Below, piece by piece: positions 25,742 through 35,239 of a DNA stretch of 64,000 nt. Source of the DNA: DATGKG01 sp963783145. Lineage in GTDB: Bacteria; Desulfobacterota; Binatia; Binatales; Binataceae. The notes beneath the pieces are model-generated. The model had not been told where the DNA came from, did not search any database, and saw only the letters and a program-made list of their open reading frames with translations. Positions within the stretch are counted from its first letter, which is position 1. Every line of letters begins with the position of its first letter. The stretch covers positions 204,225-268,224 of the forward strand of contig CAWAMM010000005.1 in assembly GCA_963783145.1 (NCBI GenBank), given 5' to 3'. The position numbers were made by a program, and so were the translations under genes.

Positions 25742-27670
25742 CTAATCGGCGAGTGCCGCGGGATCGAATTGCGGACCGCTCAGATTAATCACCCGGCCCT
25801 CGTCGCCGCGCTCGCGCAGCCATCGCGCCACGATCATCATCGGCTCCAACTCAGCGCGCGCGATCGGCAGCGGGCAATAGCGCGTGAAGTTATCCGCGAT
25901 GAAACGGGCGACCTCCTCCGATGCTTCAGGCGAATCGAGTTGCCGCGTCATCGCGAGGCGCCCGGACAGGACCACGTGCGCCGCGCGATCGTCGGCCGCC
26001 CCGGTCACGATCACAAGGTTGTTCTCGGTCACCACCTGGCTGAGCCGGCTCACCCGCGAAGACAGCGTCACCAGCGACTGGAGGTCGCGCTGGAGCCGGT
26101 TGGCCTCTTCGAAGCGCATCGCGGAAGCGGCCTGATCGCGCGCCTTGGCCAAGCCGCCGAGGATCGACCCGGTCGTGGCGCCGCGCAGAAATCCGACCGC
26201 GTCGCGCACCCGATCATTGTAGGCGGACTCATCGATGCTGAGATTGCAGGGCGCGCTGCAATGCCCCATCTGGCCGTAGATGCAAGGGGAAAAATCGACC
26301 TCGGGTTCAAGGCGTCCGGAGCAGGTGCGCAGTCCAAGCAGGCGTGAGAGCGTGCGCGCCGAATGATCAACGCCGCGTTTGCCGATGAACGGTCCGAGGA
26401 ACATCACTCCACGCCGCCGCGTGATTTTCTGCGTCACCACGATGCGCGGGAAATCGTCCATCATGTCGATGCGCAGGAAGAACGCGGGCGCGACGCTCTT
26501 GAGCATCCGATTGAACGGCGGCTTGAGCTCGCGGATGAGTTGCGCCTCGAGCAGCGCCGCATCGAGCGACGATCGCGTGACCCGGGTCTCGATTTTCCAT
26601 ACGTGGCTGATTAGGTCGGCGGTCTTCGCGCTCACGCTGGAATTGAAATACGAGCCGACGCGGTCCTTCAGGCGGCGCGCTTTGCCTACATAAAGTAGAT
26701 CGCCGCGCTCATTGCGCATCAGGTAGACGCCCGGCGCGGCCGGCAGCGCCGCAATCTCCTCGGGAGAAATATGCCGCTCGATTCGGCGTCCCGCTGCGCC
26801 GCGCTGATGATCGTCGATGAGGCGGTCGAGCCGCGTGAGGCCCATCTTCGCCGCCATCTCGATGAAGATGGAAAGAATCTCCGCCGCCATCCGCGCATCG
26901 CCCAAACCGCGATGGCGTCCTTCGGTGGAGAGTCCGAAGTGTTCCGCGAGCGCGTCGAGACGTTTGCGCCTGAGCGACGGCATGAAGCGGCGCGCCATCC
27001 GCAAGGTGCACAGCACCGGGTTGTTCAGCCCAAGACCGAAGATACGGCGAAACTCGAAATCGAGGAAGGAAAAATCGAACGCCGCGTTATGCGCGACCAT
27101 CACCGAGTCACCGAGGAACTCGCGAAACGCCGGTAGCACTTCCTCGATGCGCGGCGCCGCACGCACCATCTCATTGGTGATCGAAGTGAGCCCGATGACG
27201 AAGCTGGGGATCGCGCGATGCGGTCGGACGAGGCTCTGAAACGAATTGACGAGGCGTCGGCCCGTCATCTTCCATGCGCCGATCTCGATAATGGTGCCGG
27301 GACCCGCGCGGCCTCCGGTAGTCTCGAGATCAACTACAGTGAAGCTCGCTTCCTCGAGCGGCACACGCAGCCCGAAACTCTTGCGCAGCGACCACAGCGC
27401 CGTATCGCCATCGAAAATGAAATTGGGATCTTCGGCCAGGAGTGTGCGGACCAGGCGGGCGCCCAGCTCCGGATCAGAACCCGCCCCGCTGAGCAACAGT
27501 CCGATGATTTCGCTCGCATCGGCACCCGAGGGGCGCGACTCGAGGAAGGCGTAGACTTTTTCCTTGGCCGTCGCGCGATACGCGGGCGGAGCTTTCCCCG
27601 CGGACGCGGTTATTTGAGCATCGAATCCAGCAGCCACCGCCTCAACTCCTCCCAGATGTGGTTGTAGCAA
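25742..27670 (-). CDS. DEDD 3'-5' exonuclease / UvrC-like GIY-YIG nuclease fusion
   Basis: DNA repair nuclease of about 640 residues. An N-terminal helical region (~100 residues) precedes a DnaQ-type exonuclease domain with motif I VVDLETTGGRAG, motif II VMVAHNAAFDFSFL and motif III HRGLGDARMAAEI. Then comes a GIY-YIG domain with PGVYLMRNERGDLLYVGKAR, a UvrC-type Cys motif (SPCIYGQMGHCSAPCNL) and a UVR-like coiled coil (DQAASAMRFEEANRLQRDL). This is the DEDD exonuclease-GIY-YIG architecture related to Cho/UvrC. No RNase H-like C-terminal nuclease of full UvrC is evident. The start is uncertain: TTG 27670 or GTG 27637. Confidence 0.88.
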   Translation of the reverse strand: MLQPHLGGVEAVAAGFDAQITASAGKAPPAYRATAKEKVYAFLESRPSGADASEIIGLLLSGAGSDPELGARLVRTLLAEDPNFIFDGDTALWSLRKSFGLRVPLEEASFTVVDLETTGGRAGPGTIIEIGAWKMTGRRLVNSFQSLVRPHRAIPSFVIGLTSITNEMVRAAPRIEEVLPAFREFLGDSVMVAHNAAFDFSFLDFEFRRIFGLGLNNPVLCTLRMARRFMPSLRRKRLDALAEHFGLSTEGRHRGLGDARMAAEILSIFIEMAAKMGLTRLDRLIDDHQRGAAGRRIERHISPEEIAALPAAPGVYLMRNERGDLLYVGKARRLKDRVGSYFNSSVSAKTADLISHVWKIETRVTRSSLDAALLEAQLIRELKPPFNRMLKSVAPAFFLRIDMMDDFPRIVVTQKITRRRGVMFLGPFIGKRGVDHSARTLSRLLGLRTCSGRLEPEVDFSPCIYGQMGHCSAPCNLSIDESAYNDRVRDAVGFLRGATTGSILGGLAKARDQAASAMRFEEANRLQRDLQSLVTLSSRVSRLSQVVTENNLVIVTGAADDRAAHVVLSGRLAMTRQLDSPEASEEVARFIADNFTRYCPLPIARAELEPMMIVARWLRERGDEGRVINLSGPQFDPAALAD

Positions 27671-27806
27671 GGCGAAGCTCTGGTGAAAATAGGCGGGGGC
27701 CCGGAGGTCCTAAGAAACGTCGCGAAGCGCGGTTTGGGGCGGAGGCGAATTGTGTAGAAAAATCCAGCGGCTTCAGATCCCGGAGTATCCTGACAGGCGA
27801 AATTCC

Positions 27807-28412
27807 TTAGTTCAAAGGCGCTAGCTTGCGGCTTGCGGTTCGCTTGCCACGAGAGGAGCCGGTTGCGCGCGCGTGGGAACTGAAGTGGTAGCGCGAGAGG
27901 TAAAACCAGGGCCGGAATATGAGGCGGAAGTTGCTCGGGCCAGTGAGAGGCTGGGTCATGGCCACCGAGGCCTGCATCCGCGCGAGACGCGCATCATCCG
28001 GCTCGCTACCAAACGCGCGATCCCAGATGGGATTGGTCACTCCAAATATTTGCGTCGGCGCACAAAAATGATGCGCGAGGTGGCGCGTGCGCAAGTGATC
28101 CTCGAGCGCACAGATCGGACGCGCGAAATGGATCCGATAGTGAAAGAACTCGTAGCAGAGAAATCCGGTGATGATCCCCAGCCATATCGTCGTCGCCGGC
28201 GTCAACCCAAAAATCCCGAAAATGACCAGCGACACCACCGCGAACGGGGCCCACGCGCCGGCGGTAAATACCGCATGCGGATCGCTATGATGCTCGTAGT
28301 GCAGCGGCGTCGCGAAGGTCCTAAAGATATGACTCAGGATGCCATGGATCGTGTACTCGAGGAACGTCCATGCGAACAGGCCGACCGCAAACATGGCTAA
28401 ATAGGGCGCCAT
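27807..28412 (-). CDS. Fatty-acid hydroxylase / sterol desaturase-family protein
   Basis: Membrane di-iron oxygenase-like protein of 201 residues. The eight-histidine pattern is visible as EYTIHGILSH, HYEHHSDPH, YEFFHYRIHFA and RTRHLAHHF, with hydrophobic helices between. Family members hydroxylate or desaturate lipids, sterols or carotenoids; the substrate is unknown. The C-terminus is basic (RGKRTASRK). It stands alone, transcribed away from the HdeD gene. Confidence 0.87.
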   Translation of the reverse strand: MAPYLAMFAVGLFAWTFLEYTIHGILSHIFRTFATPLHYEHHSDPHAVFTAGAWAPFAVVSLVIFGIFGLTPATTIWLGIITGFLCYEFFHYRIHFARPICALEDHLRTRHLAHHFCAPTQIFGVTNPIWDRAFGSEPDDARLARMQASVAMTQPLTGPSNFRLIFRPWFYLSRYHFSSHARATGSSRGKRTASRKLAPLN

Positions 28413-28691
28413 AGTTACAATCCTAACGAGGCAAAAACGCTGCTTGGCCCTTAACCTCCGTCACGTATAAGACGTTGCGGTGATTGAACAATTCAATCCA
28501 AAGCTCGACTGAAAATTAGCCACGCTTTTGAAGATTGCCAAGAGGATCGAGCGACGTTTTTTTCTTCAGATGCTCACCCTCGGAACGGCTGAAGAACATC
28601 CTGATTTAGGCGGATTAACCGCGGGATGCCGTTATCAGCTCTCTGCCATCACCTGGAAAAGCGCTAGCATGCGCCGCGGGAGGATACTGCC

Positions 28692-29252
28692 ATGGCTGTA
28701 GCTGCCACACCGGGAATATTTGAACGCGCCCACGAGCGCTGGGGATGGTTTCTGGCCCTCGGCATCGCGCTGACCCTATGCGGCATCGTCGCGCTCGGCG
28801 ACACCTTCGTAGCGACGATATTCTCAGTCGCAGTGATCGGTTGGATTTTAATCTTTAGCGCGATCTTCCACGCGATCCATTGGTTCCGAGGACGCGAGGC
28901 GCGGCACTACCTCGTCCTCTTTGGATCCATCATCAACTTCGTGGTCGGGCTAATCCTGGTGCTGGATCCAGCGGCCGGCGCGTTGACGCTGACCCTGGTG
29001 CTGGCAGCCTTCTTCCTGATCGTAGGCGGGATGCATTTGTTTACCGCCATCTCGTCGGAAATTCCGCATCGCGGGTGGGCGATCCTGGATGGCGCGATAT
29101 CGGTGTTGCTCGGACTCCTGCTCTTGATTCATTGGCCGGTATCGGCGCTGTGGTTTATCGGCTTCGCGGTGGGAGTCGCGCTGATTTTCCGTGGATGGGC
29201 TTGGATAATGTTGGCGCTCATGTTGCGTCGACATCGGCATGCGACAGCGTGA
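28692..29252 (+). CDS. hdeD: HdeD-family (DUF308) membrane protein
   Basis: 186-residue polytopic protein made of the repeated DUF308 helix pairs, with LALGIALTLCGIVALGDTFVAT, WILIFSAIFHAIHWF, GLILVLDPAAGALTLTLVL and FFLIVGGMHLFTAI. HdeD proteins are linked to acid resistance in enterobacteria, but the family function elsewhere is unproven. ATG 28692 is preceded by GGGAGG at eight bases. A hairpin-bearing repeat lies shortly downstream. Confidence 0.88.
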   Translation: MAVAATPGIFERAHERWGWFLALGIALTLCGIVALGDTFVATIFSVAVIGWILIFSAIFHAIHWFRGREARHYLVLFGSIINFVVGLILVLDPAAGALTLTLVLAAFFLIVGGMHLFTAISSEIPHRGWAILDGAISVLLGLLLLIHWPVSALWFIGFAVGVALIFRGWAWIMLALMLRRHRHATA

Positions 29253-29725
29253 CGCGCGCCGACCGGGCGGACGAACAACGAGACAAGGACTGTGCATGCT
29301 GGTGGCGGGATCGATGCGGGAGCGGAGGTAGATCAGAAGATGGTCCGAGACAAGAGAAGATTCCCCAACCTCCTTGCGAAGGTTGGGGAATACGTACCGA
29401 ACAAAACGTTAACGACAGCGTGGTGAAGACGATCTGGGGGTTCGAGTCCAACTCGCTCCGCCATGGAGTCTGGCGATAACAGATATTCTAAGGGCCTACT
29501 TCCGGCGGGTGTTGTGAGGCAGTCGTTTCCTTTACGGCACACCCACCCCTGCGGTTAGACCGTTGCCATAGGCAATCCTCAGTCGGAGCAGGCGTTGGTC
29601 AGCGCCAATTGCGGGCGCATCGGCTAGGCCGATAGTTTTTTCGAGGTGCGCCGTGGCTTCGACGACGCCCGACCTGTGGAAGATTACCGAGCCAGAACGC
29701 CGAAGGGCATGCGCTGAGACGATTT
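29253..29725. other. Intergenic region with repeat copy and tRNA-like fragment
   Basis: 473 bases without a convincing gene. It contains copy 1 of the ~90-bp repeat (29339-29434). At about 29436-29464 it also carries a GGTTCGAGTCC...CGCCA stretch that looks like the 3' end of a tRNA, but the T-stem does not pair well. Confidence 0.5.
29339..29434 (+). repeat. Hairpin-containing ~90-bp direct repeat, copy 1
   Basis: Starts GATGGTCC, contains the inverted repeat ATTCCCCAACC/GGTTGGGGAAT, and continues TACGTACCGAACAAAACG. A second copy lies at 33508-33609 in the same orientation, beyond the decayed DUF3142/TPR pair. Confidence 0.82.
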
Positions 29726-32173
29726 TTAGACGTCTCGATGTCGCCGGAACCACCAAGTGGTCGCACCGTAGAATACCGCCAGTAGTGCCAGCTGAAACAG
29801 AAGCGTCCAGCGATGGTGGATCATCTCAGTCCGGCGGCGCGCTTCGCGGATTTCCTGCGCCTGTACAAAATGAAAAGCGCTATCGAAGTCGGGGTCGGGG
29901 CAGTCATGTCCAAAATCGGTCGCCCAAGGCAGGACCGCGCCTTCCTTCAAGTAACGCTGATAGAGCTGGCAGGAGAGATTGATGCGTACGTTGCTCTCGT
30001 CGAGCCGCAGCGCGTCCAGGGTGAGCGGGTTTGCTATGTTCGGCGTCGTCGACCCGTATGCTACGGGTGACGCGCGCAAGTCCGCGGCGCTGGCGGGGCA
30101 GGATTTGGTGTGGGTCATCCAGGAAGTCGCATTGCACAAGACCGCGGCGAACGCCTGCGAGCGCGGCGGAAGCAAATCGGCCGCACGAATCGCCTCATCT
30201 GCGCCGACGAAGATGTAGTGATAGCGAAGATCCGGCTGCGGTGCGCTGTCATTGTAACGCTGCGGTTCACCTTTGGTGACGAATTGATCGTCGGAGGGAA
30301 GTCCGCGCACGGCTCGATTGACAAAGTCTGGAGGTCCCTCGGTTCCCATGATTTTATTGCCGGATCTGAAATCGCTGGCCAGCGCCGCCGCTCGGTACAA
30401 GCCTCGAGCGCGGTCGACGTCGGATCGGGCGGCGTTCGAGTCATTCAACGCTTGAACGTATTCGGCAATAGCGTCGTTGGGAGGCTCGGAAAAACCGCGC
30501 CGATGCCGATGCCGCCTGGACTTGGCAACTACTCCGCTTTTTAGCCTCGATTGAGCTTGCGAAATCCCAAGCGCGGCGCCGCCCGGCGACACTGTCGGCA
30601 CAGCGGCAGGAGTGGAAGAGTTCACTTCAAGCGCTGGAGCATAGTTCAAAGCTTCCTGATAACGACCCGCTCGTACGAGTCTCCGCGCCAACAGGTCGCG
30701 CAGGTGATCGGCAGCGTCGCGACGGTCACGGAAATAAAATCGGGTGTACGCGTCGTAATCACCGAACGGCAACGGCAAATTCGCGAGCGAGGGCACCGGT
30801 TGCACTTGCATGTCTGTATGCGTATCGACGAACGTCTTGAGCTCATCGACGGTCAGCACTCGTTCCGCGAGGTAAGCGACATCTCCCCAGAAGGTCGCCG
30901 CATAAGGATAGAGCTGCTCCAACGCATCGACGTATTCGCCGCGTGCAAGTGTGAGGACGCTATTCTGCCCGACCAGGAAAGCTTTGATTCCCGCAGTCGG
31001 GGAATTGGCGTCGGTTGAAGCGGGGAACGCTTTCGACGCCTCCGCGTAATATTTTGCCGCCTCGGCGAAATTGCCCTGCTGCATCGCCAGTCTCGCCCGC
31101 ACCCAGGAGGCGAGTGGACCTGTCGCGTTTGCGACCAGGCGTTGCGCGAGATGATAGTCGCCTGAGCGATATGCGATCGCTGCAAGCTGGTCCGCATTAT
31201 CGAGATGCCGATCGCGGCACTTCTGTGTTGCCGAGACTACTTGAGCGAGCCGCGAATTACCGGATCGTAAGAAGCCTCCGGCGGGCTGGCGTTGTCAGCC
31301 AACAATCTATCAACCAACAGTTGCTGCACGGTCGGGTCGCAAATCGAGGCTTCAATCGTGGCATCCGTGGCATCGTCGCCCAGCACCTCGTCGGCCACCC
31401 TCCGCAACGAATCGATACCGATCCTCGATCCATGAGCGGCCTGCGCTGCATAGAGTGCCACCGCGGAGACGATTTCGTGACCGTATTTCTGAAGCTGCTT
31501 CGCCGACTTCTTCTCTGACTTTTGCAACTCAAGCGCGCGATCGAGATGAAGCCTGGCTTCCTCGCCGTAGCTGGCGACAGCGAGTCCAAGCGGGTCGGGC
31601 GCACCCTGGGTCACGAAATCGCGCGTCAATGCGAATGATTTGGATGCTTTGCCGATCTCACCTTTGCTACCGTAAAGCCGACCGAGCATATAGGCCGCCC
31701 AAACCTCGCGGTCGCGGCGAGCGTTTGCAGGCAGATCGAGGATCTCCTGGAATCGCGAGATCGCCTTCTTCGTATCGCCCGTGTGAAAGTCGACCGCGCC
31801 TGCGGTGTAGAGTCGAACCGAAGCGGGGAGCAACTTGCCCTCGCTATACGCCTGATCGCCGCTAGTCTCTGCGCGCATTTGCTGCAATGTCGCGGCCTCG
31901 AGACAATCCCGCAGTTTCGGCAAAGGTCAGCGCATCGGCTTGCGTCCCAGCGCCAGTGTACTCGGGCTCATTAGCGTGCAGATCGTCTTTTGGCGAAGGC
32001 GCCAGCCGCGATGCAGCATGGGCGAAGGTATTGTTGATCGGCATGGTATCAAGCGTGGCCGCGCGATTGGCGAGTAGGCCCCACGGAAAATCGTCGCCGC
32101 ATGCGAGTACGACCGAAGCCACGAACAACGCGGCGAGCACGGAAGCAAGCAGCGGAAGTTTACGGTTGCGCAT
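29726..32173 (-). pseudogene. Large TPR-type lipoprotein gene, broken by two frameshifts
   Basis: Three frames make one protein of about 810 residues. From ATG 32173 a signal MRNRKLPLLASVLAALFV ends in a lipobox-like VVLACG, followed by ANRAATLDTMPINNTFAHAA. At about 31870-31900 the frame shifts to TSGDQAYSEGKLLPASVRLY, with TPR-like helices (VWAAYMLGRLYGSKGEIGKA). At about 31240-31265 it shifts again to RLAQVVSATQKCRDRHLDNA, more helical repeats, PPRSQAFAAVLCNATSW, and a C-terminal membrane helix (LLFQLALLAVFYGATTWWF). I recall similar intact proteins beside DUF3142 genes; function unknown. Sequencing error is possible. Confidence 0.75.
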
Positions 32174-33363
32174 GAATTGCAACCTCGGCCGGCGTGCAGC
32201 GCATCCAGCCGATAAGTCGCCGCTGATGGCCGGCCAGGAGCCCATCTTGCTGGCGTTCAATAGACAATCCCGATTCGCCATGATCGAGGGCATAGCCATT
32301 GATCCCGTCGGCTATCGTGCATGAGGGCGGCAGATCGATTCTCGGCGGTAAGACGCCGTCCACCTCACCCTGGTTGACCAGTACGATATTGCTCATGCCG
32401 GGGGTGTCGCTCTTCTCGGCGAGCGCTTCGATACGCGGTTGCAGTGGCTCGCCCAGGACTACCGCTCGCCAGGTCTCGGGACTCCATGCGCGGATATCGC
32501 CGACAACGGGAAGCCGGAACCATACGATTCCAGTAAGCGACGATGGCGGATCGCGTTCGAGCTCGCGCAAAAGCGACGACACTGCTTGCGGCGACACGAT
32601 CAGTTCGCCGGCTGAATAGCCGCCGGCCAGGAGCGGCTCTTCGCTCTCGACGGCCAGCATGCTCCCGTCTTCACGGCGCGTTACCCGCACGCCGTATGCG
32701 GGAAGCGCCACCCGAAACGGCTTGTCGGTGCGGCGGGCCATCGCTTGTATCCAGCGGCGAGCCTGGTCCGCATCGAACAACCCAGCGCGCGGATTTTGCA
32801 CCATGTGCACCTACAAGACGACTTCGTTCACCGGCGCGAAAAACGGCATCAAGCTCCGGCGAGGACAGCCACGCCGGCAGGGTGGTGATCGACAAGGGGA
32901 TCGTCTGGTCGAGATGGGTGCGGACACGTGCAAGAAACCGCGCGTAGGCCGCCAGTCTTGAGACACCGCAGTCATGATCGAGCTCGAGCCCGGCGATGGG
33001 CGCTCCCATTCGCTGCCATCGAAACAGCAGAGCCTCCAAATCGCCGCGCAGCCGATCGTCGTCGTAATGTGCGAGCTGGCCGTTGATCCGCACGACCGCA
33101 ATCACAGGCCGGCCGCTATTCTTCAGGACCTTCCAATCTACGGCCACCGTTCGCAGGTGGCTGCGTTCGTCGGAATAGGCGGCGAGCACACGCCACGCAT
33201 GAACCAGATCGGCAGACTGGGTCACCGCAGTATGGACGGCGGGCGTCCATTTGCGCTGCCAGATGTAGGCATCCTGGGGTAGGACGCGACGCGCCTGGCT
33301 CGCTCCGGACAGCAAGGTGAACGCAAGAGTCGCGAACAGCAGGCGTGCTTGAGCGGAGTACAT
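32160..33363 (-). pseudogene. DUF3142-family protein, frameshift plus nonsense codon
   Basis: The signal-bearing N-terminal part (LLFATLAFTLLSGASQA, then RVLPQDAYIWQRKWTPAV and GAPIAGLELDHDCGVSRLAA) matches DUF3142. At about 32840 an A5 run on the plus strand (T5 in the gene) is one base off: correcting it gives FAPVNEVVL, followed directly by TAG (32811-32813) where homologues have Gln, then VHMVQNPRAGLFDADQARRW and the C-terminal domain ending GWMRCTPAEVAIHAQP. The stop overlaps the start of the TPR lipoprotein gene (32160-32173), suggesting the two were co-translated. The nonsense codon supports true decay. Confidence 0.78.
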
Positions 33364-33507
33364 CGCAGCGTGACTGCGAGTTATATCAGTCCTCATTATG
33401 TCCGTCAAAACGATCGCTCCCACCTTGAAACCAGAGATTGGTCGAAATCGGTTCAGAGCGCCAATTATTTTTGCGGACGACCATCAGGCTGAGTGCAATT
33501 TGCAGAG

Positions 33508-33609
33508 GATGGTCCAGGAAAGAAAATTCCCCACCCTTCGCGACTTCTTGCGAAGGGTGGGGAATATACGTACCAAACGAAACGTCAAAGATAACGCAGC
33601 GAAAACGAC
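33508..33609 (+). repeat. Hairpin-containing ~90-bp direct repeat, copy 2
   Basis: Starts GATGGTCC, contains ATTCCCCACCCTTCGC/GCGAAGGGTGGGGAAT, and continues ATACGTACCAAACGAAACG. Same orientation as copy 1 at 29339-29434. The changes in the two stem arms are compensatory, which suggests the hairpin itself is maintained. Confidence 0.82.
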
Positions 33610-35052
33610 CTAGTAGTTGTTGCTGTGGCCGTAGTTGTTACCCTCGGCGTTATGGCATGTGCCGAAGCCCTTGTCGCTATAACCACTCGCAGTCGGTGCA
33701 GGAACGGTAGGACCGTTGGTCGCAACTAAACCTGTAGGACCTGCCAGTGCCGACTCGTAGTCCCACGCGTAGCCGTTCGGATTGAGCGTCAGGGCCATCA
33801 CACCCCAGTAGTCCCCGGTATACGCCTCGAGATTCTGTTGGTTGAACATCCCGTCCCAGTCTGTCGTCGTGGTGGGTGCTGCGACGACCTCATCGAGTGT
33901 CTCGCCGCCGGTGCCCACGATGAATTCCCGGATGCCCCTGTGCGGATCGGAAGTCCCGAGCCAGGTCCCGGTAACACCGGTGACAGAAGTGTCGGCAGAG
34001 GCGAAGTAAGGCTTAACGGGGGCGTAACGGGCGTAGAGGTGATCGTGTCCGTTCAGCACCAGGTCGGCTCCGGCCGCGTAGAGCATTTGCCACCAGGTCC
34101 CAGCGGTGATGCCCTCTTGGGTGAGGCTGTCGGCAGCGCTGAACGTGGGCTGGTGCCAGTACGCGAGCGTGCAAGGGGAGTGGTCCTCCTCGAGATCCTG
34201 TTTCAGCCATGCGGTTTCGGCGGCAAACCAGGTGCCCGTGCTCGAACAGCCGCCCGGCTGCGAATAGCACTCTATATTGAGCGAAATAAGGTGCCACGAG
34301 CCCAAATTATAGGAATACCAGCTATCTCCGACCCCGACTGGGCCCCCCGCTGGTACGATGGCGGATTCAGGTCCACCCGACTCCTCGAAGTGCCCGGCCT
34401 GTCCATCCGGGCGCGGAATGGGGTTGGAGGAGAGGTCCGCAGTGGGAGTTTTGCCCACCTTGCAACTGGCTGATGCTACATTGGTCGATGGTGCAGGGTT
34501 GGTGGGGTTGATGCACGGGTCCGAGAGCTCAGTCGTCAGAGGCATGCCCTCGGGATTGATCAGGAAGCCGTTGTAGTAGGAGAAGTAGCCGTAGCCGGCC
34601 ACGCCGGTCTGGCTATGCTCGCTATAAAACTCGTGGTTGCCGGGCGCGGGCCGATGTAGAAATTTAAAAGCGCCATAGGTCAAATCGAACGATTGCTCAA
34701 AGTCCGAATATCGGCCGACCTGGTATTGCAGATCTCCGAGGAGCGCGACGGCGTCAGGTTTCATAGTCTCAATCTGATTCGCAGTGGCCTCCTGGGATTC
34801 CCACAGAGAGGTGCTGCTGTAAGGGGCTGCGGGGTCGGTGCAGACTTCATCCGAAGCCTCGTCAGTCACCTCCGTGCCTGGCTGGCAGGCGACGTCGCCA
34901 ACCACTGCCAGCACGGGCGATTTACCCGTCCTTGCGTAAGGCCACGTATTGTCATTGGAATGTGGATACGGTTCCCAGCCAGTTGCAAATACCAGCACCG
35001 AGGCGGCCGCTGCCGTGAGCATTGCCGCTCGGAACCTTCCGCCGATCTTCAT
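33610..35052 (-). CDS. Secreted metallophosphoesterase
   Basis: 480 residues with a signal peptide (RFRAAMLTAAAASVLVFATG) and the calcineurin-like fold. Motifs: LAVVGDVACQPG (first Asp), ALLGDLQYQVG (GD), PAPGNHEFYSEH (GNHE), LAYWHQPTFSA (His) and LNGHDHLYARYA (GHDH). It therefore carries a dinuclear metal site and likely acts as a periplasmic or extracellular phosphatase, related to iron/zinc purple acid phosphatases. ATG 35052 has GGAGG five to six bases upstream; the open frame beyond is not used. The C-terminal Asn/Tyr-rich tail (GNNYGHSNNY) is unusual. Confidence 0.9.
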   Translation of the reverse strand: MKIGGRFRAAMLTAAAASVLVFATGWEPYPHSNDNTWPYARTGKSPVLAVVGDVACQPGTEVTDEASDEVCTDPAAPYSSTSLWESQEATANQIETMKPDAVALLGDLQYQVGRYSDFEQSFDLTYGAFKFLHRPAPGNHEFYSEHSQTGVAGYGYFSYYNGFLINPEGMPLTTELSDPCINPTNPAPSTNVASASCKVGKTPTADLSSNPIPRPDGQAGHFEESGGPESAIVPAGGPVGVGDSWYSYNLGSWHLISLNIECYSQPGGCSSTGTWFAAETAWLKQDLEEDHSPCTLAYWHQPTFSAADSLTQEGITAGTWWQMLYAAGADLVLNGHDHLYARYAPVKPYFASADTSVTGVTGTWLGTSDPHRGIREFIVGTGGETLDEVVAAPTTTTDWDGMFNQQNLEAYTGDYWGVMALTLNPNGYAWDYESALAGPTGLVATNGPTVPAPTASGYSDKGFGTCHNAEGNNYGHSNNY

Positions 35053-35239
35053 AGCTTCCTCCCATCCGGACTTTGCGTTGGATAGTTGCCAAAGACGCCT
35101 TTTTATCCGTTTAACATTTCGCCGGTATGTCGGATGTGTGAAAAAGCCGTAACACGGATTATTTCGGGGGCCGTTTAAATCGTCGGCAGGACGGAATCTC
35201 CCTGCAGAATCGCCACAGTCTGCATGCTTGATGCGGTGC

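Noticed and set aside
29436..29464. tRNA-like 3' end (GGTTCGAGTCC...CGCCA)
   Set aside because: The T-stem bases do not pair, and no acceptor, D or anticodon arm precedes it; not called as a tRNA or attachment site.
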